Shown here: positions 7,933-16,201 of the stretch, in pieces
Layout: the number at the start of each line of letters is the position of its first letter
Position numbering within the stretch: the stretch's first letter is position 1
NCBI RefSeq assembly: GCF_000315365.1
Contig: NZ_CAOS01000008.1
Location: forward strand, 62,001-126,000
From: Desulforamulus hydrothermalis Lam5 = DSM 18033
Lineage (GTDB): Bacteria > Bacillota > Desulfotomaculia > Desulfotomaculales > Desulfotomaculaceae
Direction of reading: 5' to 3'
DNA length: 64,000 nt
Position numbers and translations under genes: made by a program
The notes under the pieces: generated by a model
What the model was told of the DNA's origin: nothing
Seen by the model: only the letters and a program-made list of their open reading frames with translations
Databases searched by the model: none

Positions 7933-8901
7933 TTATGTTATTTCTTTGGAACGCCGGCGAGCCCGGCGAATTAAATGGAATTGATCCGGCGGATCGGCGG
8001 GACCCGCTCCTTCCACCACCGGCCCCACCAAACCCACCAGTACATAAAGTTCCTCAATGGGATCCCACATGAATTCTTTCACCAACCGGAAATTGGCAAT
8101 TTCACTGGTTTTCTTCACATGCAGCCGGGGACCGGTGCAGGGAAAGGTACCCTGGCCCACTTTAATGTGCGTTTCATCCTGGTAATAAATGCAAATATCC
8201 TTATTAATAATCTCCTGTACTCTTTTTTCCAAAGCATCCAGGTCAATCCGGGGCTTTTCATCAAACTCCAGCACAAAGCCATGCTTTATATCGCTGTGAA
8301 CCTTTGGCTTTTTAAAACCCATTTCGTACTGCAGCACCATGCTGGTAATGTCTTCTGCCGTATGGGCCATTTTGCGGTATATCAGAGATTCAAACACAAT
8401 ATCGGCAATTTCCTGGGGTTTAGGACCAAATATATTCGGTCTGGTAACAATAACTTCTTCGCCGATGCCGATTAAAATTTGAGCATTTATGTTCAGCATA
8501 GGGTACAGCAGGTCAAAGTGTTCCACAATCACCCGCCGGTCATGTTTAATGGCTTCCCGCACCGCTTCCACAATGGTCCAGGGCTGGCTGAAAGCCATTT
8601 CAAAGCGCATATCCAGGTGATAGGTGCGGCTGCGGAAGTGCTTTTTTTCATAATCGTCCAAAAGCGGCAAAGGCCGTACATTAATGCCGTCATCATCATT
8701 GGTTAATTCCAGCCCGGGAAACATGCCCCGGATTAACAGCGACTTGCCCGCCCCGGCATCTCCCACAAAACCAATTAAATGATCTTCCGGACTGAGATAA
8801 CGGTGGGCCAGGCTGCCCCCCAGGGCCAACAAACGATAGCGCCCCCTGGGAGCAAAGTAAACCGCGTGCATCAAATATTCATGAATAATAGAAACCGGCA
8901 C
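7933..8901 (-). CDS. P-loop protein with alanyl-tRNA-synthetase second-additional-domain-like C-terminus
   Basis: A 322-residue protein. The N-terminal half has a clear Walker A, GDAGAGKS (about residue 46), in a nucleotide-binding context. Near the C-terminus, CTGPRLHVKKTSEIANF resembles the CGGTHVxxTxEIGxF signature of the second additional domain of AlaRS-type editing proteins, but the Cys-Gly-Gly-Thr-His core is altered to CTGPRLH. Related Firmicute proteins carry database names of this kind. No aminoacylation or anticodon-type domain is present. The GTG start has GGGGGG six bases upstream. It sits between an MBL hydrolase and rph, suggesting an RNA- or nucleotide-linked task; the function is not known. 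Confidence 0.65.
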   Translation of the reverse strand: MPVSIIHEYLMHAVYFAPRGRYRLLALGGSLAHRYLSPEDHLIGFVGDAGAGKSLLIRGMFPGLELTNDDDGINVRPLPLLDDYEKKHFRSRTYHLDMRFEMAFSQPWTIVEAVREAIKHDRRVIVEHFDLLYPMLNINAQILIGIGEEVIVTRPNIFGPKPQEIADIVFESLIYRKMAHTAEDITSMVLQYEMGFKKPKVHSDIKHGFVLEFDEKPRIDLDALEKRVQEIINKDICIYYQDETHIKVGQGTFPCTGPRLHVKKTSEIANFRLVKEFMWDPIEELYVLVGLVGPVVEGAGPADPPDQFHLIRRARRRSKEIT

Positions 8902-8916
8902 AGCTTACCCCCCTCA

Positions 8917-9663
8917 TTACACCTCTAAGGTGGCTCCCTCCCGGGCCAGTTCCACCTGCCGGCCAAAACCTTCCGCCGCCTGCCGCTGCAGCAAAGACAA
9001 AACATATTCCGGATAAAAATGGGTAATGACCAGCCTTTTTGCCCCGGCGGCCCGGGCCAGTTCACCGGCCTGCCGGGCCGTCAGGTGGTTTTCCTGCAGG
9101 TAATTCATGTCACTGTCCAGCCCGCTGGCTTCGCATAAAAATAAATCGGCCCCGGCAGCCAGCTTAATCAGTTCTTCCTGATAGGCGGTATCGCCGGAAT
9201 AGACAAACCTTTTGCTGCCCTCAAGCAACATGCTGTAAGCAGGCAAATTGTGCTTGGCGGGCACAAATTTAACCCGGCAGCCGGCCACATGTACCTCCCT
9301 GGGTTCGGGCAGCCGGTCAATAACATTTATGACAAAGGCATTGGTGAAACCTGTAATGCGGTCAAAATCCTCTGCCGGCCCGTTGGGCAGGTATAAAGGG
9401 ATTGGTTTGTCCATGCGTCCTTCCCGGATGGCAGCTTCAATGGCATGGCGCAGTGCATATATATCCATCAAATGATCCGGATGCAAGTGGCTCAGCAAAA
9501 CTGCATCCAGCTCTTGAATGTCAATGTGCTGCAGCAGGCGGCTCAATACTCCGTTGCCTGCATCCAGCAACAGGTTGCGGTTATTTTCTTGCAGCAAATA
9601 ACCCGAACAGGCACCGCTGACTCTGGGATAAGGGGCCCAGCAACCGAGCACGGTTAGTTTCAA
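8917..9663 (-). CDS. MBL-fold metallo-hydrolase (RNase Z / phosphodiesterase-like)
   Basis: A 248-residue metallo-beta-lactamase-fold protein that starts MKLTVLGCWAPYPRVSG. The zinc motif HxHxDH is intact (SHLHPDH). YSGDTAY supplies the bridging aspartate and ITHFYPEY the last histidine. The N-terminal layout resembles RNase Z and cAMP-phosphodiesterase-like hydrolases, but the extended exosite arm of true RNase Z was not recognised, so the substrate is uncertain. TTG at 9663 is chosen because GGAGGTG lies seven bases upstream and this start avoids overlap with the next gene. It probably belongs to the same minus-strand unit as the downstream P-loop gene. Confidence 0.85.
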   Translation of the reverse strand: MKLTVLGCWAPYPRVSGACSGYLLQENNRNLLLDAGNGVLSRLLQHIDIQELDAVLLSHLHPDHLMDIYALRHAIEAAIREGRMDKPIPLYLPNGPAEDFDRITGFTNAFVINVIDRLPEPREVHVAGCRVKFVPAKHNLPAYSMLLEGSKRFVYSGDTAYQEELIKLAAGADLFLCEASGLDSDMNYLQENHLTARQAGELARAAGAKRLVITHFYPEYVLSLLQRQAAEGFGRQVELAREGATLEV

Positions 9664-9689
9664 TTGGTTGCACCTCCGGTGGTGTTGTC

Positions 9690-10448
9690 TTAAGTGTTTA
9701 AAGCATATTGGCAGCACCCGATGGCGCCGTTATACTGGGGATGATCCGGCACCACCACAGGCACTTTCATCTCCGTGGCAATAATTTTGACCAGAGCTTG
9801 ATTATGGGCAACCCCACCGGTAAAAACGATGGTGTCGCTCAGGAGTTTGGTCAGCATGGGTTTCATTCGCTTGAAAATAGTATAATTAACGCCGGCCGCC
9901 AGGGAGGAAACCGGATGTCCCTCCACCACCTTGCCGATCAACTCGGTTTCACCGAAAATAGCACAGGTGGAGTTTAAATCCACCGGGTGTTCATCATAGC
10001 GTGCCAGTTCCTCCATCGTCATATCCAGCACCGCAGCCATGTTTTCTAAATAACGCCCGGTGCTGGCGGCACACTTGTCATTGGTTTGGAAATCAATCAT
10101 TTTCCCCCGGGACACCAGCACCACCTTGCTGTCCTGGCCGCCCAGGTCTAACAGGGTAAAATCTTCAAGTCCGGTCTGGTACATGGCGCCCAGCACATGG
10201 GCTTTAATTTCCGGAATAACCGCCGCTCCTTGCAGGTTAATGGTCTGCCGGCCGTAGCCGGTGGCCACCAGCCGTTCCGGCCGCCCCAGACCCAAGGCGG
10301 CCAAATCCACCTGCAGCTGTCCCGCCACACTGCGGCCATGCTGCCGGTAGAAAGATACCGTATCATATCTGTGCAGCTGCAGGCTGCCGTCAGCCGCCAG
10401 CAAAGCAACCTTGACGTGCCGGCTGCCTAAATCAATACCGCAGATCAA
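9690..10448 (-). CDS. 2-hydroxyacyl-CoA dehydratase activase (BadF/BcrA/HgdC type ATPase)
   Basis: About 252 residues with the ASKHA ATPase fold: GIDLGSRHVK phosphate-1 motif at the start, LLDLGGQDSK near residue 100, and FTGGVAHN near the C-terminus. Two conserved cysteines (NDKCAAS, NSTCAIFGE) are the usual ligands of the [4Fe-4S] cluster bridging the homodimer. Such activases use ATP to push one electron into a partner dehydratase. TTG at 10448 is preferred because GAGGTG lies six bases upstream; the GTG at 10455-10457 overlaps that SD and the preceding stop codon. Its partner is the overlapping upstream gene. It is last in the glutamate mutase unit. Confidence 0.85.
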   Translation of the reverse strand: MICGIDLGSRHVKVALLAADGSLQLHRYDTVSFYRQHGRSVAGQLQVDLAALGLGRPERLVATGYGRQTINLQGAAVIPEIKAHVLGAMYQTGLEDFTLLDLGGQDSKVVLVSRGKMIDFQTNDKCAASTGRYLENMAAVLDMTMEELARYDEHPVDLNSTCAIFGETELIGKVVEGHPVSSLAAGVNYTIFKRMKPMLTKLLSDTIVFTGGVAHNQALVKIIATEMKVPVVVPDHPQYNGAIGCCQYALNT

Positions 10449-10453
10449 AATGA

Positions 10454-11431
10454 TCACCTCAACATGTCTAAAAAGGCATCCAGCCGCATGCGGGTACGGG
10501 CATCTAACTTATTGGGCTTATCCCCTTCTAAGGTGAGTATGGGGTATTTTAATTTTTGCCGTACTATTAAGTCTTCAATCTGCCGGTAGCAAAAACTCTG
10601 CGCATAATGAATCACCCCGTCCACCTGCCGCCGCTCCAGCTCCCGGCTGATATCTTCCAGGCGGTAAAAAATACCGTATGGATAAGTATACATTCTGTAC
10701 TGCTCCACAATATCCCGCACCGCAAAGGGCATGGTAAACTGCCGCTGTACTTCATTAAAAACCACCCTGGCGCCCCGTTCCTCCAAATAATCATATAGAT
10801 CGTCCACAATGGGCGGCACCCCGATATAGGCCAGCCTGAGGCCGCTTTTAACGGGTTGTTTGTGTGGTAAGCCGGCCAGGTAAGCATCCGCCCGGCCGGC
10901 AAATTGTTCCGGGTCGCCTTCAAAATCGCTGCAGCAAACCTGAAAAAGGTGGTTGTCCCAGCCGCTGACCTTATCCCCTTGCCAGGTAAGACGGTCAATT
11001 TCATGCACCTTCTGCCGCACCCGGTCCAACCTTTCCTTGGTCCGGCAAACTTCTGTCCAGGTGGTGCCCAAGGCTTCAATCAGTTTTTCAATTTGCAGCT
11101 TGAGTAAATCATAATCCCGGTCAAAGGGAAAAGCAAAAGGGATTACTCTGACCCCGGCCAGTTCCAAGGTTTCCATTAAGGCATGGGTATTGCTGCAGTC
11201 TCCCTGGGTAACAGCCACGATGGTGTTAATCTCCCGGTGGCGCAGGGCAGTGGCGTAGAGCCCTTTAATCCAGGCACACAGGTTGCGCGGGTAGCCTGCC
11301 AGTTCTGCCTCTTCCACTAACGCCTGGGGGTTTTCGTCAGTAATAAAAATGTTATTGAGATCCACCGGTATCATCCCGGCGGCGTAAATTACTTCTACCG
11401 GTATTGTTGTGGTCATGCCGATTTTTTGCAT
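10454..11431 (-). CDS. 2-hydroxyacyl-CoA dehydratase family subunit (HgdB/FldB/BcrB-like)
   Basis: A 325-residue member of the radical dehydratase / benzoyl-CoA reductase family. The cysteines likely to bind its Fe-S cluster are visible at YPRNLCAWIKG (about residue 50), TQGDCSNTHAL (about 79) and YAQSFCYRQIE (about 280). Normally two different subunits make the enzyme; here only one is present beside its activase, as in the poorly characterised single-subunit YjiM/YjiL type. It lies three bases after mal, so it is probably co-transcribed with glutamate fermentation genes. The substrate is unknown. Confidence 0.78.
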   Translation of the reverse strand: MQKIGMTTTIPVEVIYAAGMIPVDLNNIFITDENPQALVEEAELAGYPRNLCAWIKGLYATALRHREINTIVAVTQGDCSNTHALMETLELAGVRVIPFAFPFDRDYDLLKLQIEKLIEALGTTWTEVCRTKERLDRVRQKVHEIDRLTWQGDKVSGWDNHLFQVCCSDFEGDPEQFAGRADAYLAGLPHKQPVKSGLRLAYIGVPPIVDDLYDYLEERGARVVFNEVQRQFTMPFAVRDIVEQYRMYTYPYGIFYRLEDISRELERRQVDGVIHYAQSFCYRQIEDLIVRQKLKYPILTLEGDKPNKLDARTRMRLDAFLDMLR

Positions 11432-11434
11432 GCT

Positions 11435-12685
11435 TTAGGCAAATACCCCCTTGGCTCGCAGCAGTGCCAGGGTGCGGCTCATTTCATTATAGGTAATCAT
11501 TAATCCCTCGTCCACACCCATGCCCGGTTTAGCCAGTATCTGATCCGGCCGGGTAGCCAGGCCGATATGCACACAAACCTGTGAGGAGCGGTCGGTTTCG
11601 TTGCAGGTGCCGCCCAGATAAGCCCCGATGCCCCGCTCCCTGGCGTACAGAACCGCTTCAATGGTATTATTAATGCCGCCCAGGTCAGGGGTTTTGATTT
11701 GCACCATATGGCCGGCTCCGGCATCCACAAATTCCCGAATATCCTCCAGGGTATTGCACCACTCATCAGCCACAACCTGCACGCCGCAGCCCCGGCTTTC
11801 CAGCAGTCGGCACAGTTCGGCCAGGGCTTCCATTTGCGCCGGTTTGCTGCCCCGGTCCACAGGGCCTTCAATGCGCAGCTGCAGGGGGGCCGCGGCCAGC
11901 TCTAACCTCGCCAGGTAGTCAGCCATGCGGTCTGCCTTATCTGCAAAGGCCTGTCCGATGGTGCCGTAAACATCTATATGTAAAACGGGCCGGTAGTCTT
12001 CGCCGCCCAACCGGAAAGCACGCTCCCTGAGCCAGGCAACATAATCCAACAGTTTTTCTCCCTGATGACCCAATTTTTCTTGAACGTTGTTAATCAAACC
12101 ATGGGGCAGCACATCCGCCCGTTTGATAATAATTTTATCCGCATTGGTGTAACGCTCATCCCCGGTCTGGCAAAAAATCGGCACCGGTTTATCAACCAGC
12201 CGGCAGTTATATTCCCGGGCCACCACCTCGGCCATGGTGCAGCGTGCCACGCGGGCAGCGGCATCCAGTAAAGCCTGGGTTACGCCGTAGCGGATGGCTG
12301 TGTGCAGGCGGTTGCCCCGGGCATCCTGCCGGCGGTCAAATTCCTCCGCCAGTTGCCGGAACCCGGTTACTTCGCGGCCAATTAAGCCGGGCAGCAGCTC
12401 TTGTTCTAAAAAAGGCATGAAGTCTGCCGCCAGAAACAGGGGATCCCGGCCGCCGGCGCCGGAATACTGCACCGCCGCACAGTCACCGTAGGCCACCGTA
12501 CCGTCCTCCAGCAAAAGCATCACAGATATGGATTCGCCCCGCTGGCGCACCGCAGCAAAACCAGGAGTGACCGGCTCACCCAGATAGGCAAAGCCGTCCT
12601 GCCGCCGCCCCAATTTAATGGCCTTCTGGTCATCAAAATAAAAGCCGGTTAATCCCGGCGATACAACTGCAGCCGTAATTTTCAT
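11435..12685 (-). CDS. mal: Methylaspartate ammonia-lyase
   Basis: A 416-residue enolase-superfamily enzyme that converts (2S,3S)-3-methylaspartate to mesaconate and ammonia. The metal ligands are recognisable as HIDVYG, LRIEGPVD and VVADEW; the catalytic lysine lies in VQIKTPDLGG and a conserved histidine in VLPHGLIN. The length equals that of the Clostridium tetanomorphum enzyme. The ATG has a GAGGAGAG SD. It follows glmE by 25 bp in glmS-glmL-glmE-mal, so glutamate mutase product is passed straight to this step. Confidence 0.96.
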   Translation of the reverse strand: MKITAAVVSPGLTGFYFDDQKAIKLGRRQDGFAYLGEPVTPGFAAVRQRGESISVMLLLEDGTVAYGDCAAVQYSGAGGRDPLFLAADFMPFLEQELLPGLIGREVTGFRQLAEEFDRRQDARGNRLHTAIRYGVTQALLDAAARVARCTMAEVVAREYNCRLVDKPVPIFCQTGDERYTNADKIIIKRADVLPHGLINNVQEKLGHQGEKLLDYVAWLRERAFRLGGEDYRPVLHIDVYGTIGQAFADKADRMADYLARLELAAAPLQLRIEGPVDRGSKPAQMEALAELCRLLESRGCGVQVVADEWCNTLEDIREFVDAGAGHMVQIKTPDLGGINNTIEAVLYARERGIGAYLGGTCNETDRSSQVCVHIGLATRPDQILAKPGMGVDEGLMITYNEMSRTLALLRAKGVFA

Positions 12686-12710
12686 GTGCTGTCTCTCCTC
12701 TTGCTTCTTC

Positions 12711-14162
12711 TTACCTGGGTTTTCCTACCAGCATACCTTTGCCGATGGCATAAATATCATCAATTACCATTTGAAAACTGGGATCCCTGCCTTCCGTTTG
12801 ACCCCTTTGTTTTATTTTCTCCCGATGAATTTCTTTTATATCTTCACGGAAGGGCAAGTTGCCAAAATCCAATAAGCGCACCGCCCCTTGATGATCCCGG
12901 GCCGGCAGCAGCCGACCGGCGTTATAGCGGCTGGGCGCAAAGGGCACATCAATAATGCCCGCTTGAAATCCCCGTACAGTGCCCAGGGCGATGTCGCCGT
13001 CACCGAAATCCAGCAGTTTCTCCAGGATAGACCTGGTTTCTTCCTTAATTAACTCTTTTTCCTGCCGGAGATCCTCAAATTCGGGCAGCGGCTGATCCTT
13101 CAACATGTTCAGCACCTGTTTGGTAGCGCGAATGCCGGCGGCATTGGCCTCTTTGGTAGGAATACCCAGGGCCTCATGGGGTGTCTTGACAATTACTTTG
13201 GTGGCTTTGGCCAGGGCAGCAGTGGCTGCTCCCCAACTGATCACTCCGAAAGCCTTGCTTTCATCCTGGGGAAAACCGCCCATCCACTGGTGAAAAACTG
13301 TGGTAATAACTACATTGTGATAACCAAAACGGTTTAAATATTCATCGGCCAGTTCTTCCAGGGAACGTACCGCCGCCACATCCTGGGTCAGGTTGCCGCA
13401 CTGGCCGTAACCCAGGGTGATGCTTTTAACCCCCTGTTCGGCTGCCAGCAAAGCTTCAATAATTGCTACGCTGTGGGAAACACAGGGCGGCACCAGGGTA
13501 CCGGTCAGGGGGCCGAAGGGCTCCCGGTTAATAGAAATGCCCTGTTCCTCATAGTAGCCTACCAGACGATCCACATACTGCCAATCCCGAATCGACCGCT
13601 CCAAAGGTACATCCTTGGCATAAGGAATATTATAAGAAATGCCCCCGCCTTCATAGGCGGTAAAACCGCCTGCCAGCGTAATTTCAGCCAACAGCCGCGC
13701 ATCCGGCGTGCCATGACGCACCTGCACCGGTACCGTCAATGCCTCTGTCACTTCCCGGCAGGCGGCCACGCCGTGGTTTACCGCCGGGAAACCGTTCAGC
13801 ATGGAACGCCCCACCGAACGGCTTTCTTCAATGCCCGATTGGGCTTCCTGGTAACGGTTCTGCCGGGTATAGCTGTCGATGGTGGTGGGCAGCAGGTCGG
13901 CGCCTCCCTCATCCTGCAAATAGCGCAGCAATTCAATATGTTCATGAACCAGGGCAACGCCGGCCCGGGGCTGGGCCAACGTAAGTTTTTCCTGTTTGGC
14001 CTGAGCAAGCTTTTCGGCAAACCGGCGGGACACAGGAATCCCAGACTGGTACGCCACCGCTTCCGCCAGGTCTACTTCCCGTCCGGTGGGCCAGGTATTT
14101 AAAACTTCCTGTCGTATGTGCAAAAATTCATCCCAATCCAGTTTTTTATTGGCCAATTGCAA
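12711..14162 (-). CDS. glmE: Methylaspartate mutase, catalytic E subunit
   Basis: A 483-residue subunit of the coenzyme-B12-dependent glutamate mutase, which rearranges L-glutamate to (2S,3S)-3-methylaspartate together with GlmS. Family sequences such as [41 protein letters not shown] and [14 protein letters not shown] are present, and the length is standard. The start is TTG, with AAGGAG ten bases upstream. It lies between glmL and mal. Confidence 0.96.
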   Translation of the reverse strand: MQLANKKLDWDEFLHIRQEVLNTWPTGREVDLAEAVAYQSGIPVSRRFAEKLAQAKQEKLTLAQPRAGVALVHEHIELLRYLQDEGGADLLPTTIDSYTRQNRYQEAQSGIEESRSVGRSMLNGFPAVNHGVAACREVTEALTVPVQVRHGTPDARLLAEITLAGGFTAYEGGGISYNIPYAKDVPLERSIRDWQYVDRLVGYYEEQGISINREPFGPLTGTLVPPCVSHSVAIIEALLAAEQGVKSITLGYGQCGNLTQDVAAVRSLEELADEYLNRFGYHNVVITTVFHQWMGGFPQDESKAFGVISWGAATAALAKATKVIVKTPHEALGIPTKEANAAGIRATKQVLNMLKDQPLPEFEDLRQEKELIKEETRSILEKLLDFGDGDIALGTVRGFQAGIIDVPFAPSRYNAGRLLPARDHQGAVRLLDFGNLPFREDIKEIHREKIKQRGQTEGRDPSFQMVIDDIYAIGKGMLVGKPR

Positions 14163-14193
14163 GTGTTAGCCACTCCTTCCATAGCCAAAGGCA

Positions 14194-15582
14194 TTATATT
14201 TTCGCAATATATTTCTTGGCCAGCCGCAGGGCGGCGGTGGCATTAACCTCCGCCAGCAAACCAACAGCCGCCAGAATATACTCTTTGTCCAGCATCATCC
14301 GGGGGTTTTGCGGCCGCAGCACAGTGGGCTGCTCCTGTTTAAACAACGCCCCCTGCAATATTTCTTTGGCATTGGGGTGATGCACAATAACCCCGCCGGT
14401 TCCAATCAGATAAGGCACCTGAGTTAAGTCTTTGCCATGCTGTATATACATAGCACCCATAGGGGTCCAGGCGGTTTCCAGGGTGCCGGCATGCCGCTCC
14501 ATGGCTAAATCAACGGCCAGACGGGCCATGGCGGTGTCAATTCGCCGCTGGTTGTGGTCGGACGGCAGCAGCGCCACATGATCGTGGGCCATACGAACAT
14601 AGGAGATAACTTCTTCTTCCGTCACGCCGGCATAGGACGCCAGTTGCTTGGCACCCACCGTTTCCAGCAGCGACAAAGCACTGACCCGCATGCCCAGGTC
14701 ACCTTCTACCGTACGCTTGGCAAAGGGTTCCGGCAACCCTTTAAATGTTACGCCGGAGCGGCTGGGATGCCCGGCCGCCAGGGAATGAACATCCGTGGTG
14801 GCACCGCCGATGTCCACGATTACCAGTTCGCCCCAGCCGGGCTCCTCGGGGGTGCCTTTGGCCAGCAGCTCCGCAGCCTGCAGTACCGCTGCCGGTGTGG
14901 GCATCAGCACGCCTTGAATATACTTTGCCGCCTGCCGCAGTCCCTTGGCCTCGACTATTTTTTCCAAAAAGGTTCTGCGGATGGTTTCCCGGGCCGGTTC
15001 TACATTTAATTTATTTAACTCAGGCAACACATTTTCCGTCAGCCGCACGTCTTTACCGGACTGCGCCAGGATGTCCCGCACTTCCGGGGCAACAGACTTG
15101 TTGCCTGCCACAATAATGGTATTGCCGCACCGGGCCCCGGCCAGCATCCTGGCATTATACAGAATGGTATCACTGTTGCCGCCGTCCGTACCGCCCGCCA
15201 GCAGGATAATATCCGGGCAGTTGGCATCGATTTGCGCCACCTCGGCTGCTGTCAGCCGGTGAGCATACACCCCCAGCACCCTGGCCCCCGCTCCCAAGGC
15301 AGCCTGCCGGGCAGCTTCAGCAGTCAGCTCCTTAACCAGCCCGATGGCCACCATGCGCAGCCCGCCGGCGGCACTGCTGCAAGCCAAGCGGTGCTGAAAC
15401 TGCGGCAGGTCACCCGCAAAGTGAGGTTTGATCTCCTCCAGGGCCTGCTCCAACCCCTCCAAGATGCCGGTTTCCACCGTCGTAAGACCCTTGGCGGTGG
15501 CCACCACTTCAGCTGACACCACATCAACCACCGTAACTTTGGTATAGGTACTGCCAAAGTCAATCAACAGGGCCAGTTCCAT
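14194..15582 (-). CDS. glmL: Glutamate mutase-associated protein GlmL (reactivase-type)
   Basis: A 462-residue GlmL/MutL family protein with an ASKHA-type nucleotide-binding fold: LIDFGSTYTKVTVVD at the start, AGGTDGGNSDTI near residue 140 and IVDIGGATTDVHSL near residue 260. It is thought to exchange damaged cobalamin on glutamate mutase, as diol dehydratase reactivases do. The ATG at 15582 has AAAGGGGG seven bases upstream and gives the standard MELALLIDFGS start; upstream in-frame starts overlap glmS. It lies between glmS and glmE. Confidence 0.93.
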   Translation of the reverse strand: MELALLIDFGSTYTKVTVVDVVSAEVVATAKGLTTVETGILEGLEQALEEIKPHFAGDLPQFQHRLACSSAAGGLRMVAIGLVKELTAEAARQAALGAGARVLGVYAHRLTAAEVAQIDANCPDIILLAGGTDGGNSDTILYNARMLAGARCGNTIIVAGNKSVAPEVRDILAQSGKDVRLTENVLPELNKLNVEPARETIRRTFLEKIVEAKGLRQAAKYIQGVLMPTPAAVLQAAELLAKGTPEEPGWGELVIVDIGGATTDVHSLAAGHPSRSGVTFKGLPEPFAKRTVEGDLGMRVSALSLLETVGAKQLASYAGVTEEEVISYVRMAHDHVALLPSDHNQRRIDTAMARLAVDLAMERHAGTLETAWTPMGAMYIQHGKDLTQVPYLIGTGGVIVHHPNAKEILQGALFKQEQPTVLRPQNPRMMLDKEYILAAVGLLAEVNATAALRLAKKYIAKI

Positions 15583-15595
15583 GCCGGTTCCCCCT

Positions 15596-16030
15596 TTAAG
15601 GCTGCTGGGCAACGCCAAAATCCTTTAACAAATCATCAATGGCTTGCTGGGGCATGGTGCCGGGGGGATAAGCCCGGTCAAAACCCATGGCCAGGAATTT
15701 TTTCTCCACTTCGGCCCAGTCTTGTTTTCCCACCACCAGGTTGCCGCCCACATACATTTTAATGTTGCCAATACCCGCCTCAATGGCCTTTTCGCGCAAA
15801 CCCCGGCAGTCAATTTCGCCGTGGCCGTAGAGAGAAGAAACTAAAATGGCATCCGCATTGGTTTCCACCGCAGCATTAATAAATTCTTCCTGGGACGCCA
15901 TAACGCCTATATTTACCACTTTAAAACCTGCCTCAGTAAAAGCATATTCCAGGATGCGGTTTCCCACCGCATGAACGTCCGCCCCGATAACTCCCAATAC
16001 TAAAGTAAACTGTTTTTTTGCTGCTTCCAA
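15596..16030 (-). CDS. glmS: Methylaspartate mutase, cobalamin-binding S subunit
   Basis: A protein of about 144 residues with the complete B12-binding signature: GADVHAVGN (DxHxxG, His ligand to cobalt), VSSLYGHGE (SxL) and [11 protein letters not shown] (GG). It delivers adenosylcobalamin to GlmE. TTG at 16030 is chosen because a long G tract (AGGTGGGGGGG) ends eight bases upstream and the resulting [16 protein letters not shown] start matches known GlmS proteins. A longer reading from 16081 would add 17 atypical residues. First gene of the operon; no cobalamin riboswitch was found upstream. Confidence 0.93.
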   Translation of the reverse strand: MEAAKKQFTLVLGVIGADVHAVGNRILEYAFTEAGFKVVNIGVMASQEEFINAAVETNADAILVSSLYGHGEIDCRGLREKAIEAGIGNIKMYVGGNLVVGKQDWAEVEKKFLAMGFDRAYPPGTMPQQAIDDLLKDFGVAQQP

Positions 16031-16144
16031 ACGGCAGACCCCCCCACCTGTTGTTAATTCCAGGGCAATTTCAAGTTTCAACTTAAAAGCTAAGGATTTG
16101 TTTTAGTTTCTCCTATTTTGGAAATTGTTCCTCCTTTTATCATA

Positions 16145-16197
16145 AAAAAATTTAAAGGTCAGCCCCTTTGGCAAGACTTCCCAAAGAGGTCTGACCC
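16145..16197 (-). terminator. Intrinsic terminator of the SH3b amidase gene
   Basis: On the minus strand, GGTCAGACCTCTTTGG and CCAAAGGGGCTGACC pair around an eight-base loop and are followed by TTTAAATTTTTTT. It lies just past the amidase stop codon and upstream of glmS. Confidence 0.85.
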
Positions 16198-16201
16198 TAA
16201 T

